64,000 nt of DNA from the NCBI RefSeq assembly GCF_900115735.1, contig NZ_FOXO01000008.1, positions 62,001 through 126,000 on the forward strand, read 5' to 3'. Below the pieces are notes generated by a model. That model worked only from the letters and a program-made list of their open reading frames with translations. It had not been told where the DNA came from and ran no database searches. The stretch comes from Butyrivibrio proteoclasticus (GTDB lineage: Bacteria; Bacillota; Clostridia; Lachnospirales; Lachnospiraceae). The position numbers and the translations under genes were made by a program. Positions 39,106 through 47,665 of this stretch are shown in pieces; position 1 is the stretch's first letter, and each line of letters opens with the position of its first letter.

Positions 39106-40385
39106 AGGTTTTGATTGTTGGTGGAGGCGGAAGAGAGCACGCTATAGCAGAGGCTGTTTCAAGAAGCTCTCAGGTTGAGAAGATTTATTGTGCACCGGGA
39201 AATGGCGGTATTGCTGAGCTTGCAGAGTGTGTTCCAATTACTCCTATGGAGTTTGACAAGCTTGTAGCATTTGCTAAAGAGAAAGAGATTGATCTTACTG
39301 TTATCGGTATGGACGATCCTTTGGTTGGCGGTATTGTTGATGCTTTTGAAGCAGCAGGTTTAAGGGTATTTGGACCAAGGAAAAATGCAGCAATTCTTGA
39401 GGGAAGTAAAGCTTTTTCAAAAGATCTTATGAAGAAGTATGGTATTCCTACAGCTGCCTATGAGACTTTTGATGATCCTCAAAAAGCAATAGAATATCTT
39501 AAGAATGCGAAGTTCCCTATTGTTCTTAAGGCTGACGGACTTGCTCTTGGAAAAGGCGTTCTTATCTGCCAAAACTATGATGAGGCAGAAGCTGGCGTGA
39601 AAGAGATCATGCAGGATAAGAAATTTGGAGATGCCGGAAATCACATGGTTATCGAAGAGTTCATGACAGGAAGAGAAGTGTCAGTTCTTTCATTTGTTGA
39701 TGGAAAGACTTATAAGCTTATGTCATCTGCTCAGGATCATAAGAGAGCTGGTGATGGAGATACAGGGCTAAATACCGGCGGAATGGGTAATTTTTCTCCT
39801 AGTCCTTTTTATACAGAAGAAGTTGATAAATTCTGCCGCGAGCATATCTATGGCAAAACTGTAGAGGCTATGGCCAACGAGGGAAGAGAGTTTAAGGGAG
39901 TTATTTTCTTTGGACTTATGCTCACAGAGGATGGCCCAAAAGTTTTGGAGTATAATGCAAGATTTGGAGATCCCGAAGCTCAGGTGGTGCTTCCAAGACT
40001 CAAAACTGATATAATAGATGTGTTTAATGCATGTATTGATGGTAAGCTTTCTGAGACAGACCTTGAATTTGAGGATAAAGCAGCAGTATGCGTTGTCCTT
40101 GCAAGTGAAGGATATCCAGTCAGCTATGAGAAAGGAAAGCTCATCACAGGCCTTGATAATTTCAAGGGTAAAGAAGGCTACTATTGCTTTCATGCAGGAA
40201 CCAAAGCTACTTCAGAGGGGATAGTCACAAACGGAGGAAGAGTTCTTGGTATAACAGCTAAGGGCGATACACTCGCAGAGGCCAGAAAAAAGGCCTATGA
40301 GGCTACAGAATGGGTTAGCTTTGAAAACAAGTACATGCGTCATGATATTGGAAAGGCTATCGATGACGCGAAGGAGGTAAAATGA
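39102..40385 (+). CDS. purD: Phosphoribosylamine-glycine ligase
   Basis: ATP-grasp GAR synthetase, 427 residues. The N-terminal MKVLIVGGGGREHAIAEAVS, DDPLVGGIVDAFEAAG, the ATP-grasp segment FPIVLKADGLALGKGV (about 146-161) and FFGLMLTEDGPKVLEYNARF (about 268-287) with GDPEAQVVLPRL identify it. It is translationally coupled to purN by a 4-bp overlap, and its last codons contain the AAGGAGG site of the next gene. Confidence 0.96.
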   Translation: MKVLIVGGGGREHAIAEAVSRSSQVEKIYCAPGNGGIAELAECVPITPMEFDKLVAFAKEKEIDLTVIGMDDPLVGGIVDAFEAAGLRVFGPRKNAAILEGSKAFSKDLMKKYGIPTAAYETFDDPQKAIEYLKNAKFPIVLKADGLALGKGVLICQNYDEAEAGVKEIMQDKKFGDAGNHMVIEEFMTGREVSVLSFVDGKTYKLMSSAQDHKRAGDGDTGLNTGGMGNFSPSPFYTEEVDKFCREHIYGKTVEAMANEGREFKGVIFFGLMLTEDGPKVLEYNARFGDPEAQVVLPRLKTDIIDVFNACIDGKLSETDLEFEDKAAVCVVLASEGYPVSYEKGKLITGLDNFKGKEGYYCFHAGTKATSEGIVTNGGRVLGITAKGDTLAEARKKAYEATEWVSFENKYMRHDIGKAIDDAKEVK

Positions 40386-41932
40386 AAAACAATAAGGGAA
40401 AGAGATTTTGCAACGTATTACTTTCACTGATTGCTTGCGTGGTTATTTTTGCCGGAACCGGTATTCAGGCTTTTGCCTATACTGAAACAACTGGTACAGT
40501 TAGCCAGGATAATGTAAAGGTAAGAGAATCGGCCAGTACTACAGCAACCCAGGTTTCAAGCTTAAAGATTGGGGATACAATTGATATAGTAGATGAAGCA
40601 ACAGATGCTTCAGGCTATGTTTGGTACAAGATCAGAGTTAACAAGAGTGAGTATGGATATGTAAGAAGTGATCTTGTTAACAAATCCGGATCAACAGACA
40701 GTAATTCAGCTACAACAACTACTACATCTACAACTAGCCAGACTAATGCAGCAGCGGCATCACTTCCTGCAACAACAGTAACAGCTACAGATCAGAAGAG
40801 CGCAACAGCAGTTGACAACTGTAAGGTTCGTTCCGGCGCAGGTACCGGCTATGATCAGGTTGGAAACCTTACTAAGGGTGATACAGTTACTATAACCGGT
40901 GAGGCAACAGGCTCAGATAGTAAGACATGGTACCAGATTTCTTATGGTGCAAACGGTACGACAGGTTTTGTAAGAAGCGATCTTGTGAATGTTGTAGAGG
41001 CAGCTCCTGTTGAAGCTGAAGTGACACCAGAGAGTACTGAAGGCGAGAATGCTGAAGTCACAGAAGTTGCTGAAGGTGAAGCAACAGAGGCTCCTGCTGA
41101 GACAGAGGCTCCTGCTGAAGAGACAACAACACAGGTAGGAGATGGATCTTTTGAACTAAAGTTCGAAGATGATGTCTGGTATCTTTACGATTATGAGAAA
41201 GGACAGAGAGTACAGGTTAAGCAGCTTATAGAAGTTGCTGAGTCTGTGCCAACTATTACAAAGCAGGCCAACACATATAAGACAGTTGTAATCGCACTTG
41301 GTATTGCCATTGCAGTACTTGTTATCGCACTTATCATTCTCGCGCTTAAGCTTAGAGATTCCATGTATTATGAAGATGATGAAGAAGATGAAGATGAGGA
41401 ATATGATCGTTATTCATCACGTGATAAGAAGCGAAGAAATGATGAAGAAGACGAAGATGCTCATGTAGTCAGAAGAACAAGTGGTGAAGAGGAAGAAGAA
41501 CCTGCTCGCAGATTGTTTAGAAGAAACGTAGATGACTCTTCAAGAAAAGAAAACGAAGGAAGAACTATTCGTCCTTCAAGAGATGAAAAATCTACTGATG
41601 AGAGATCGAGAGGCGCTGAAAGACTTTCAAGAAGAAATGCGGAAGAAGAGCGAACAGTAAGACCTGAAAGAAAGTCAGATGAAAGATATGCCAGAAGGAA
41701 TGCCGATGATGACAGACAGGCAAGGCGTGTAAAAAGAGATGCCAATGATGAGCGTATCTCCAAAAGATCTGAGGAGCGTGCATCAAGGCGTATCCGTCAG
41801 GCACAGGAAGAGGCAGAAGACAGAGTTTCTAGAAGAGATGATGTTCAGGAAGAATCACCACGTCGCAGAGCAAAGAACTTTATCGGTGATGATGATGATT
41901 TCGAGTTTGAGTTCCTTGATCTTGATGATTGA
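40382..41932 (+). CDS. Double SH3b, single-span protein with charged cytoplasmic tail
   Basis: Protein of 516 residues. A signal peptide (about 1-36, ending GIQAFAY) is followed by two bacterial SH3 domains (about 38-102 with NVKVRESASTTATQVSSLKI, and about 135-204 with NCKVRSGAGTGYDQVGNLTK), a Thr/Glu/Ala-rich linker, a membrane helix near 302-322 (VIALGIAIAVLVIALIILAL) and a 190-residue tail very rich in Asp, Glu, Arg and Ser. SH3b domains usually bind peptidoglycan, so the protein may link the cell wall to a cytoplasmic partner. Its start overlaps purD (ATGA), an odd coupling of a cell-wall protein to purine synthesis. No catalytic domain is present. Confidence 0.75.
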   Translation: MKNNKGKRFCNVLLSLIACVVIFAGTGIQAFAYTETTGTVSQDNVKVRESASTTATQVSSLKIGDTIDIVDEATDASGYVWYKIRVNKSEYGYVRSDLVNKSGSTDSNSATTTTTSTTSQTNAAAASLPATTVTATDQKSATAVDNCKVRSGAGTGYDQVGNLTKGDTVTITGEATGSDSKTWYQISYGANGTTGFVRSDLVNVVEAAPVEAEVTPESTEGENAEVTEVAEGEATEAPAETEAPAEETTTQVGDGSFELKFEDDVWYLYDYEKGQRVQVKQLIEVAESVPTITKQANTYKTVVIALGIAIAVLVIALIILALKLRDSMYYEDDEEDEDEEYDRYSSRDKKRRNDEEDEDAHVVRRTSGEEEEEPARRLFRRNVDDSSRKENEGRTIRPSRDEKSTDERSRGAERLSRRNAEEERTVRPERKSDERYARRNADDDRQARRVKRDANDERISKRSEERASRRIRQAQEEAEDRVSRRDDVQEESPRRRAKNFIGDDDDFEFEFLDLDD

Positions 41933-41955
41933 TCTTTTTAATTAGAAGATTAGAT

Positions 41956-41997
41956 AAAAAAGTCAGAAGACACGAGAATTGTCTTCTGACTTTTTTT
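41956..41997 (+). terminator. Terminator of the purE-to-SH3 operon
   Basis: AAAAAAGTCAGAAGACA (41956-41972) pairs with TGTCTTCTGACTTTTTTT (41980-41997) over a 7-nt loop. The following repeat element begins inside its T-run. Confidence 0.95.
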
Positions 41998-42128
41998 ATA
42001 TCATAGGAAATTGCTTCCTATGATATAAAAGATCGCTCCGCTAAGGAAGCGCACTCGCGCGATTGGAAGATGTTGCATAAATGCAACCGCGCTCGGCGCG
42101 AGAATGTCGCAAGCGACATTCTTTTTTA
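41991..42128 (+). mobile_element. Hairpin-rich repeat element in terminator T-tract, copy 1
   Basis: A 138-bp segment that recurs at 56560-56697 with a single mismatch (G at 42031, A at 56600). It starts in the T-run of the preceding terminator and ends in its own T-run. Inside are a perfect 16-bp hairpin (41994-42009 with 42015-42030), a small CGCTCC hairpin, arms CTCGCGC/GCGCGAG that enclose GTTGCAT/ATGCAAC and CGCGC/GCGCG hairpins, and a last stem GAATGTCGC-AA-GCGACATTC (42102-42121) followed by six T. It encodes no protein. I read it as a small non-autonomous mobile element; no known family name comes to mind. Confidence 0.75.
42102..42127. terminator. Terminator hairpin carried by the repeat element
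   Basis: GAATGTCGC and GCGACATTC pair perfectly over 9 bp with an AA turn and a following T6, the layout of a rho-independent terminator. It restores termination downstream of the inserted element. Confidence 0.75.
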
Positions 42129-42137
42129 TAATTACGA

Positions 42138-43019
42138 TTAACTTATCTTAATGGTGTACTCTGTCTTTCTGGACTTTTTTGGCTCAAGATGCTGTTCGCA
42201 GTATTTTTCTGGAAGCTCGCCATCAAAGCCTTTGTTGTCGCAGCGGCCAATCCATGGCTCAAGGCATACATATCGTGCTTCAACTTTTTCTTTTGACCAC
42301 AGACCAAAGCTTGGGAAGCCTTTGCAGTTCATGGTGATATAAGGTTTACCGTCAGGAGTACAGAGGCTGATCTCATCTACCTGGTAATCGTCGAAAATAA
42401 GCGCGTCCTTATCAAAAAGATGTGCATCGATATCAAGGTATCCATCATTTAATTCAAGAGTTTTTGGATTTTCAAAGTCAACTTCTCTGGTCTCCTGGAT
42501 TATAAGTGAATATTTTAAGCTGTTCCTGGAGAACTTTACTTTATAATCTGTTCTCTTTTCATTGTCATAGATAGGGCAGTTAAATGCAGGATGACCACCA
42601 ATTGAGTAATACAATGGTTCATTTTCTGAAGGATTTTTAACCTCCCACTGAACCTTTATTGTATCTCCATCAAGGACATGTGTGATTATAAGTTCAAAGT
42701 CAAAAGGATATTTCTTTTTTGTTTCTTCATCTGATTTGAGGACGAAAATGATAGAGTTGTCAGTTTTGGCAAGCAGCTCAAAGTCCATGTCTCTGGCAAA
42801 CCCGTGGGAAGACATTGGATACTCTTTTCCTCTGTACTTAAATATTCCTTTATTTACATTACCTACAATTGGGAAAAGAACAGGTGCATGTCTGTTCCAA
42901 AATGCAGGATCAGCCTGCCATAGCATTTCTCTGTTTCTTCTTTTGTCGAAAATGCTGCTGAGCTCTGCTCCGTGAGTAGCTACTCCGATTTTTAGTAAAT
43001 CATTTTCAATATATTCCAT
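42138..43019 (-). CDS. Aldose 1-epimerase (galactose mutarotase) family protein
   Basis: Mutarotase-fold protein of 293 residues of the LacX/YihR-like branch. The beta-sandwich landmarks are EYIENDLLKIGVATHGAELS at the N-terminus, LFPIVGNVNKGIFKYRGKEY (about 50-69), PMSSHGFARDMDF (about 70-82) with the first catalytic-type His, and YYSIGGHPAFNCPI (about 138-151) with the second. The C-terminal EPWIGRCDNKGF is a conserved block. It is expected to interconvert sugar anomers; the sugar is unknown. It is encoded 21 bp downstream of an AraC-family gene and shares its strand, so the pair is likely one sugar-responsive operon. Confidence 0.85.
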   Translation of the reverse strand: MEYIENDLLKIGVATHGAELSSIFDKRRNREMLWQADPAFWNRHAPVLFPIVGNVNKGIFKYRGKEYPMSSHGFARDMDFELLAKTDNSIIFVLKSDEETKKKYPFDFELIITHVLDGDTIKVQWEVKNPSENEPLYYSIGGHPAFNCPIYDNEKRTDYKVKFSRNSLKYSLIIQETREVDFENPKTLELNDGYLDIDAHLFDKDALIFDDYQVDEISLCTPDGKPYITMNCKGFPSFGLWSKEKVEARYVCLEPWIGRCDNKGFDGELPEKYCEQHLEPKKSRKTEYTIKIS

Positions 43020-43040
43020 TTTTTTCGCCTTTCTTAGGTT

Positions 43041-43910
43041 CTATAGTTTTGTATTTTGTTTTCTGAAATGTAGAGGTGTCATACCAAATTCTTTTTTGAA
43101 ACTGCTGGTCATGTTGCCCGGATAGGAAAAACCACATTCTAAGGATATTTCCATCACTGACTTATTTGTAGTAAGTAGCATGTTTTGTACGTGTTTAAGT
43201 CTTGTGATGCACAGGTATTCTGTAAAATCTGATCCTAGCTGTTTGGCAAATATCCGTGAAAAATAGGAGACAGAGTACCCTGAAATGCGGGCAACCTCTT
43301 CTATTTTTAGTGGTTTCATATAGTTTTTTTCTATATAATAAACAGCTTCCATGATGGGCTCTGTGAGCTCGCTTTCGTGGATTGTTGCCTTGGTGCGGTC
43401 AAAATGTCCCTTGTCGTACACTTCGAGAAGTATATAGGTTAAAAGGTTCTGAAGACGGTATCTGGAAATTGAGCCTTCAGAAATATCAAGGCCTTGTTCT
43501 TTGATTTCATTGTACAACTGATATATTTCTCTGGCTAATGAGAATATTTTTTCTCTGTCATTGTCTGAAAAAGAAATTGGTGGATATCTGAATATCTTTT
43601 CCATGATCTGTGGACCAATCTTCTCAGTCATGTCAGCTACAAAGTCAGGTGAAAACTTAATAAGAATGCTGATATATTCTGAATTAGAAGCAGGTATCGT
43701 CCTGTGATATAAAAGAGGACGCATGGCCCCAATGTAGCCTGCATGAAGAGTGAAATTCATTTTGGGAGTTATTATCCGCCTGTCACCCTTGATCATAAAG
43801 CCTAGAGAATAGTGATCAGAAGCAACCTCCATTGAAGGCATTTCGTAATCAGATGAGATTTCTCTGTATGCAACTGTTATCTGTTTTCCTTTTGGAAGTG
43901 GAAGAGCCAT
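43041..43910 (-). CDS. AraC-family transcriptional regulator
   Basis: Regulator of 289 residues with an N-terminal cupin-like sugar-sensing domain (IITPKMNFTLHAGYIGAMRP, about 37-56) and a C-terminal pair of helix-turn-helix motifs: LKIEEVARISGYSVSYFSRI (about 198-217) and VMEISLECGFSYPGNMTSSF followed by FGMTPLHFRK. It precedes the aldose epimerase gene on the same strand and is divergent from the MATE exporter, so either could be its target. Start ATG 43910 follows AGGAGAATAGCT. Confidence 0.88.
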   Translation of the reverse strand: MALPLPKGKQITVAYREISSDYEMPSMEVASDHYSLGFMIKGDRRIITPKMNFTLHAGYIGAMRPLLYHRTIPASNSEYISILIKFSPDFVADMTEKIGPQIMEKIFRYPPISFSDNDREKIFSLAREIYQLYNEIKEQGLDISEGSISRYRLQNLLTYILLEVYDKGHFDRTKATIHESELTEPIMEAVYYIEKNYMKPLKIEEVARISGYSVSYFSRIFAKQLGSDFTEYLCITRLKHVQNMLLTTNKSVMEISLECGFSYPGNMTSSFKKEFGMTPLHFRKQNTKL

Positions 43911-44073
43911 AGCTATTCTCCTAAATTTTAATCTGTAATCAAATATGACATATAAAGATTATTTTTGCAATGAATTTGGAAGTTTTAGATAAGAAAATTA
44001 TTATTTTAAGTACGATGATATTAATATAATAGATTAGTTATGCGCGTTTTTGCAAAGATTAGGATTATATCAC

Positions 44074-45450
44074 ATGGAAGGTTGTGTATCGAAAAAGAAA
44101 AGTTCAAAAATAGATATGACTTCAGGAAGCATAATGAAAAATGTACTTCTTTTTGCAATACCTATTGTGATTGGCAATATTCTGCAGCAGATGTATACGA
44201 CTGTGGACACACTTGTTGTCAGTAATTTCTGCGGAGACAGCGCACTTGCCGCTGTAGGAACAAGTTCGCAGCCTGTGGAAGTTTTGCTGTGTATTTTTTT
44301 AGGAATCGGAGCAGGAGTATCTATTTTAGTTTCCCAGAGTGTGGGCGCAGGCAGGATGGACAGGGTAAAAGACTTATCTGCTACAGCGATTGTACTTGTT
44401 TATATCAGTGGCATACCCATTGCGCTAATTGGATGGATCCTGGCACCTGCAATCCTGCAGTTTATGCATGTACCGGCGGATGTATGGGATGAGGCCCTTA
44501 TCTATACGAGGCTTGTTTTTCTGGGAGCTTTGGGAAATATCGGCTATAACATGAATGCCGGAATCCTTAGAGGACTTGGCGATAGTGCAGCATCCTTGTG
44601 GTTTTTGATAGTTTCAGGAATTACCAATATAGTTTTTGACCTGGCTTTTGTTGCAGGTTTTGGATTTGGCGTTGCAGGAGCAGCTGCGGCTACGAGTATA
44701 GCTATGTTTTTATCCTGGATCGTCAGCATAGTATATATCAGAAAGAAGTTTCAGAAACTTGAGTTTACTGTTTTTCCAAGAAGATATAACAGTCATGACC
44801 TAAAGGCTATCCTTAAGATAGGTCTTCCAATCGGAATTAATAACTCTTTGTTTTCATTTGGACATATGGCACTTCAGATATTGGTAAATGAGCAGGGAAG
44901 GCAGTTTATGGCCGGAGCTTCTGTGGCAGGAAGGATAACAGGGCTCACTAATATAGCCATTACTGCTATGTCGTCAGCCGCGTCCACATTTGCGGGACAA
45001 AACTATGGAGCCTCAAATTATAGAAGATTAAGAGAAGGATATATAAAGATTCCTACTGTTTCAGGACTTTTGACGCTTTCCTTCGGACTTATGGCGATTT
45101 CGTTCAGAATGCCTATCCTAAGATTTTTTTCACAGGATGAGATGGTTCTTTTGTATGCGGGAAGATACGTTGTGGTGATACTGTTGTCCCAGTGGTGCTA
45201 TGCCGTATTTAACTGCATTTCCAATATTGTTAACGGCCTGGGATATGTAAAATACACTACTATAATTAATCTTATGATGCTATGGGCAGTAAGAATACCC
45301 ACAGCATACGTGATTGACAGATTTTTTGATGGAACATATATAATGGTTTGTTTCCCCATATCATTCCTGTTTGGAATGCTGTGCATGATAGGGTATTATA
45401 TTTTTTCACCTTCATGGAAAGAAGTAATGTCAAGGGCAGACAGATTCTGA
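44074..45450 (+). CDS. MATE-family efflux protein
   Basis: Multidrug/toxin exporter of 458 residues with twelve membrane helices in two bundles. The start of the core MTSGSIMKNVLLFAIPIVIG and the family motifs QQMYTTVDTLVVSNFCGDSA (about 40-59), the VSQSVGAGR loop (about 95-103) and, in the second half, AASTFAGQNYGASNYRRLRE (about 304-323) are clear. Sodium or proton antiport of organic cations is the usual role. I prefer ATG 44074 with TTAGGA upstream over the TTG at 44050. Its 3' end overlaps the convergent AraC gene by 55 bp. Confidence 0.88.
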   Translation: MEGCVSKKKSSKIDMTSGSIMKNVLLFAIPIVIGNILQQMYTTVDTLVVSNFCGDSALAAVGTSSQPVEVLLCIFLGIGAGVSILVSQSVGAGRMDRVKDLSATAIVLVYISGIPIALIGWILAPAILQFMHVPADVWDEALIYTRLVFLGALGNIGYNMNAGILRGLGDSAASLWFLIVSGITNIVFDLAFVAGFGFGVAGAAAATSIAMFLSWIVSIVYIRKKFQKLEFTVFPRRYNSHDLKAILKIGLPIGINNSLFSFGHMALQILVNEQGRQFMAGASVAGRITGLTNIAITAMSSAASTFAGQNYGASNYRRLREGYIKIPTVSGLLTLSFGLMAISFRMPILRFFSQDEMVLLYAGRYVVVILLSQWCYAVFNCISNIVNGLGYVKYTTIINLMMLWAVRIPTAYVIDRFFDGTYIMVCFPISFLFGMLCMIGYYIFSPSWKEVMSRADRF

Positions 45451-46310
45451 TACTCCTTGGGCGACATTCCGTATTCTTTTTTAAAGGCTTTAAAAAAGCT
45501 GGAATAATCTCTAAAACCAAATTTTTCATAGGTGCCTGTAATGCTGGCACCGCTGATTATAGCGTTTCGGCATTCTGCCAGACGCTTTTTTATTATGTAC
45601 TGATGAAGAGAAATGCCAAGAGTGTCCTTGAATAAATGAGCAACATAGTACTTGCTGACAAAAAACTGTCCGGCAATATCATCAAGTGAAAGGGTATCCT
45701 CAAGATTACTCTCAACGTATGAAAGGATATTCTGGAAAAGAGCCAGCTCATCATTTCCGCTCTGTATATGGTCGTCATCATATACAATTCTGTTGATAGT
45801 AAGGATCAGGTCGCAGAGGCACAGATGGCTCATGGCGCCGCTTCCGTATCTGTCACTGGACTTTTCCTCAAGAAGTCTTAAAAATTTTGATTCCACAAGG
45901 TGAAAAGAGGCAGGGGAAAGGTGATAAATATACTTGTGAAAAGCCTCTGCTTTTTGTATGAGATACATGTAATCAACTGATTCCTGCATCAGAGAATTGC
46001 AACAATCCTTGCTGATCCAGAAGACAAAACGCTTGTAGTCCTTTTCTGATGTGTGCATAATGGCGTGATGTGATATTCCAGGCGGCACAACCATTAAATC
46101 CCCCGGGTACATATCAATGTGCTCTTTTTCTCCATCAGTTCTAAATATCTCCATGGTGACATCACCGTCCAGGAAAAGATAAAACTCATAGTAATCATGG
46201 GCATGGGGATTCAAGGTCTTGAAGTCCCTGTCCAGATAATAGAACACCTCGAAATCAGAGGAAATCATATACTGTCTTGAATTAAATGATGATCTTAATT
46301 TATTTTTCAT
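45396..46310 (-). CDS. AraC-family regulator, probable uxu regulator
   Basis: Regulator of 304 residues: cupin domain with NPHAHDYYEFYLFLDGDVTM (about 34-53) and VVPPGISHHAIMH (about 74-86), then two helix-turn-helix motifs, LSLDDIAGQFFVSKYYVAHL (about 214-233) and YEKFGFRDYSSFFKAFKKEY (about 264-283) with GMSPKEYQ. It is divergent from uxuA, which makes it the likely regulator of hexuronate use; this is positional inference. The last 18 codons overlap the end of the MATE gene on the other strand. Confidence 0.85.
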   Translation of the reverse strand: MKNKLRSSFNSRQYMISSDFEVFYYLDRDFKTLNPHAHDYYEFYLFLDGDVTMEIFRTDGEKEHIDMYPGDLMVVPPGISHHAIMHTSEKDYKRFVFWISKDCCNSLMQESVDYMYLIQKAEAFHKYIYHLSPASFHLVESKFLRLLEEKSSDRYGSGAMSHLCLCDLILTINRIVYDDDHIQSGNDELALFQNILSYVESNLEDTLSLDDIAGQFFVSKYYVAHLFKDTLGISLHQYIIKKRLAECRNAIISGASITGTYEKFGFRDYSSFFKAFKKEYGMSPKEYQNLSALDITSFHEGEKI

Positions 46311-46488
46311 AAGAACATAATAGCATCAATAACAACTTTTGCAATACAGGAAACAAGTTATTCCATTCAATTTTTCCCCAAATGAAAGTATTGTGTATAT
46401 ATCAAGAAAGTCAATTCAGGTGATAATAAATCAGACATCGCCTGTGAACAAATTGGATATTAGATATACACCATAGGAGGAAAAGAAT

Positions 46489-47565
46489 ATGGAAATGACA
46501 CTTCGCTGGTATGGCACAGATTATGATACTGTTAAACTCTGGCAGATCAGACAGATCCCTGGAGTACATGGAGTTATCACAACTCTTTATAATAAACAGG
46601 CAGGAGAGCTCTGGGAGCAGGATGAAATCAAGGCTCTTAAGAATGAAGTTGAGGCAGGCGGACTTAAGATTGCCGGAATTGAGTCAGTAAACGTATCTGA
46701 TGCGATTAAGGCTGCAACAGCTGACAGAGATAAGCATATCGATAACTATATCAAGACACTTGAAAATCTTGGTAAAGAAGATATCCACATGGTATGTTAC
46801 AACTTCATGCCTGTATTTGACTGGACAAGAACAGAGCTTGCAAGAAAGAGAGCAGATGGTTCAACAGTTCTTGCTTATACACAGGAAGCAGTTGATGCGA
46901 TCGATCCTGAGAAGATGTTTGAGTCAATTTCAGGTGAGATGAACGGCACAGTTATGCCTGGATGGGAACCTGAAAGAATGGCTAAGGTAAAAGAGCTCTT
47001 TGAGCTCTATAAGGGAATCGATGAGGATAAGCTTTTTGAGAACATTGTTTACTTCCTTAAGGCTATCATGCCTGTATGTAATAAATATGACATTAAGATG
47101 GCTATTCATCCGGATGATCCTGCATGGTCAGTATTCGGACTTCCAAGAATCATCAACAATGAAAAGAATATCTTAAAGCTCATGAAGGCTGTAGATGATG
47201 TACACAATGGTGTTACATTCTGCTCAGGATCTTACGGCACAAGCCTTGAGAACGATCTTCCACACATGATCAGAGCTTTAGAGGGAAGAATTCATTTTGC
47301 ACATGTTCGTAACCTTAAATTTATTTCTCCTACAAACTTCGAGGAGGCAGCTCATCTTTCATCAGATGGAACATTTGATATGTATGAGATAGTTAAGGCG
47401 CTTTATGAGACTGGCTTTGACGGACCTATCCGCCCTGACCACGGAAGAATGATCTGGGGTGAGGTTGCAATGCCTGGTTATGGCCTATACGACAGAGCAC
47501 TTGGTGCAACATACATAAACGGCCTTTGGGAAGCAATTGAAAAGTCACATTTAAGAGGGCTGTAA
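46489..47565 (+). CDS. uxuA: Mannonate dehydratase
   Basis: Dehydrates D-mannonate to 2-keto-3-deoxygluconate in glucuronate breakdown. The 358 residues are typical. It opens with MEMTLRWYGTDYDTVKLWQI and has QIPGVHGVITTLYN (about 26-39), MVCYNFMPVFDWTRTELA (about 103-120), KMAIHPDDPAWSVFGLPRII (about 205-224) and RPDHGRMIWGE (about 320-330), which include the metal-binding His and Asp residues of this TIM-barrel family. AGGAGG precedes ATG 46489. It forms an operon with uxuB and lies divergent to an AraC regulator. Confidence 0.95.
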   Translation: MEMTLRWYGTDYDTVKLWQIRQIPGVHGVITTLYNKQAGELWEQDEIKALKNEVEAGGLKIAGIESVNVSDAIKAATADRDKHIDNYIKTLENLGKEDIHMVCYNFMPVFDWTRTELARKRADGSTVLAYTQEAVDAIDPEKMFESISGEMNGTVMPGWEPERMAKVKELFELYKGIDEDKLFENIVYFLKAIMPVCNKYDIKMAIHPDDPAWSVFGLPRIINNEKNILKLMKAVDDVHNGVTFCSGSYGTSLENDLPHMIRALEGRIHFAHVRNLKFISPTNFEEAAHLSSDGTFDMYEIVKALYETGFDGPIRPDHGRMIWGEVAMPGYGLYDRALGATYINGLWEAIEKSHLRGL

Positions 47566-47665
47566 GCACTTGACGAGAGTTTCGAGTCTAGTGCGCACGT
47601 GTTCTGGCGAGGCGAATGCCGAGAGCAGAACTTCCTTATAAATTGAACATGAAGGAGATAAGATC
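47566..47665 (+). ncRNA. Paired hairpins in the uxuA-uxuB spacer
   Basis: The 100-nt spacer folds into two hairpins: GCACT-T-GAC with GTC-T-AGTGC (47566-47594), and GTTCTG with CAGAAC (47601-47631) capped by GGC-GAAT-GCC. Neither is followed by a T-run, so they look like processing or stability elements between the cistrons rather than terminators. The second ends well before the AAGGAG site of uxuB. Confidence 0.5.

Noticed and set aside
41991..42128. CRISPR or group II intron fragment
   Set aside because: There is no repeat-spacer periodicity, no domain V-like intron motif and no reverse transcriptase reading frame; the copies are single and far apart.
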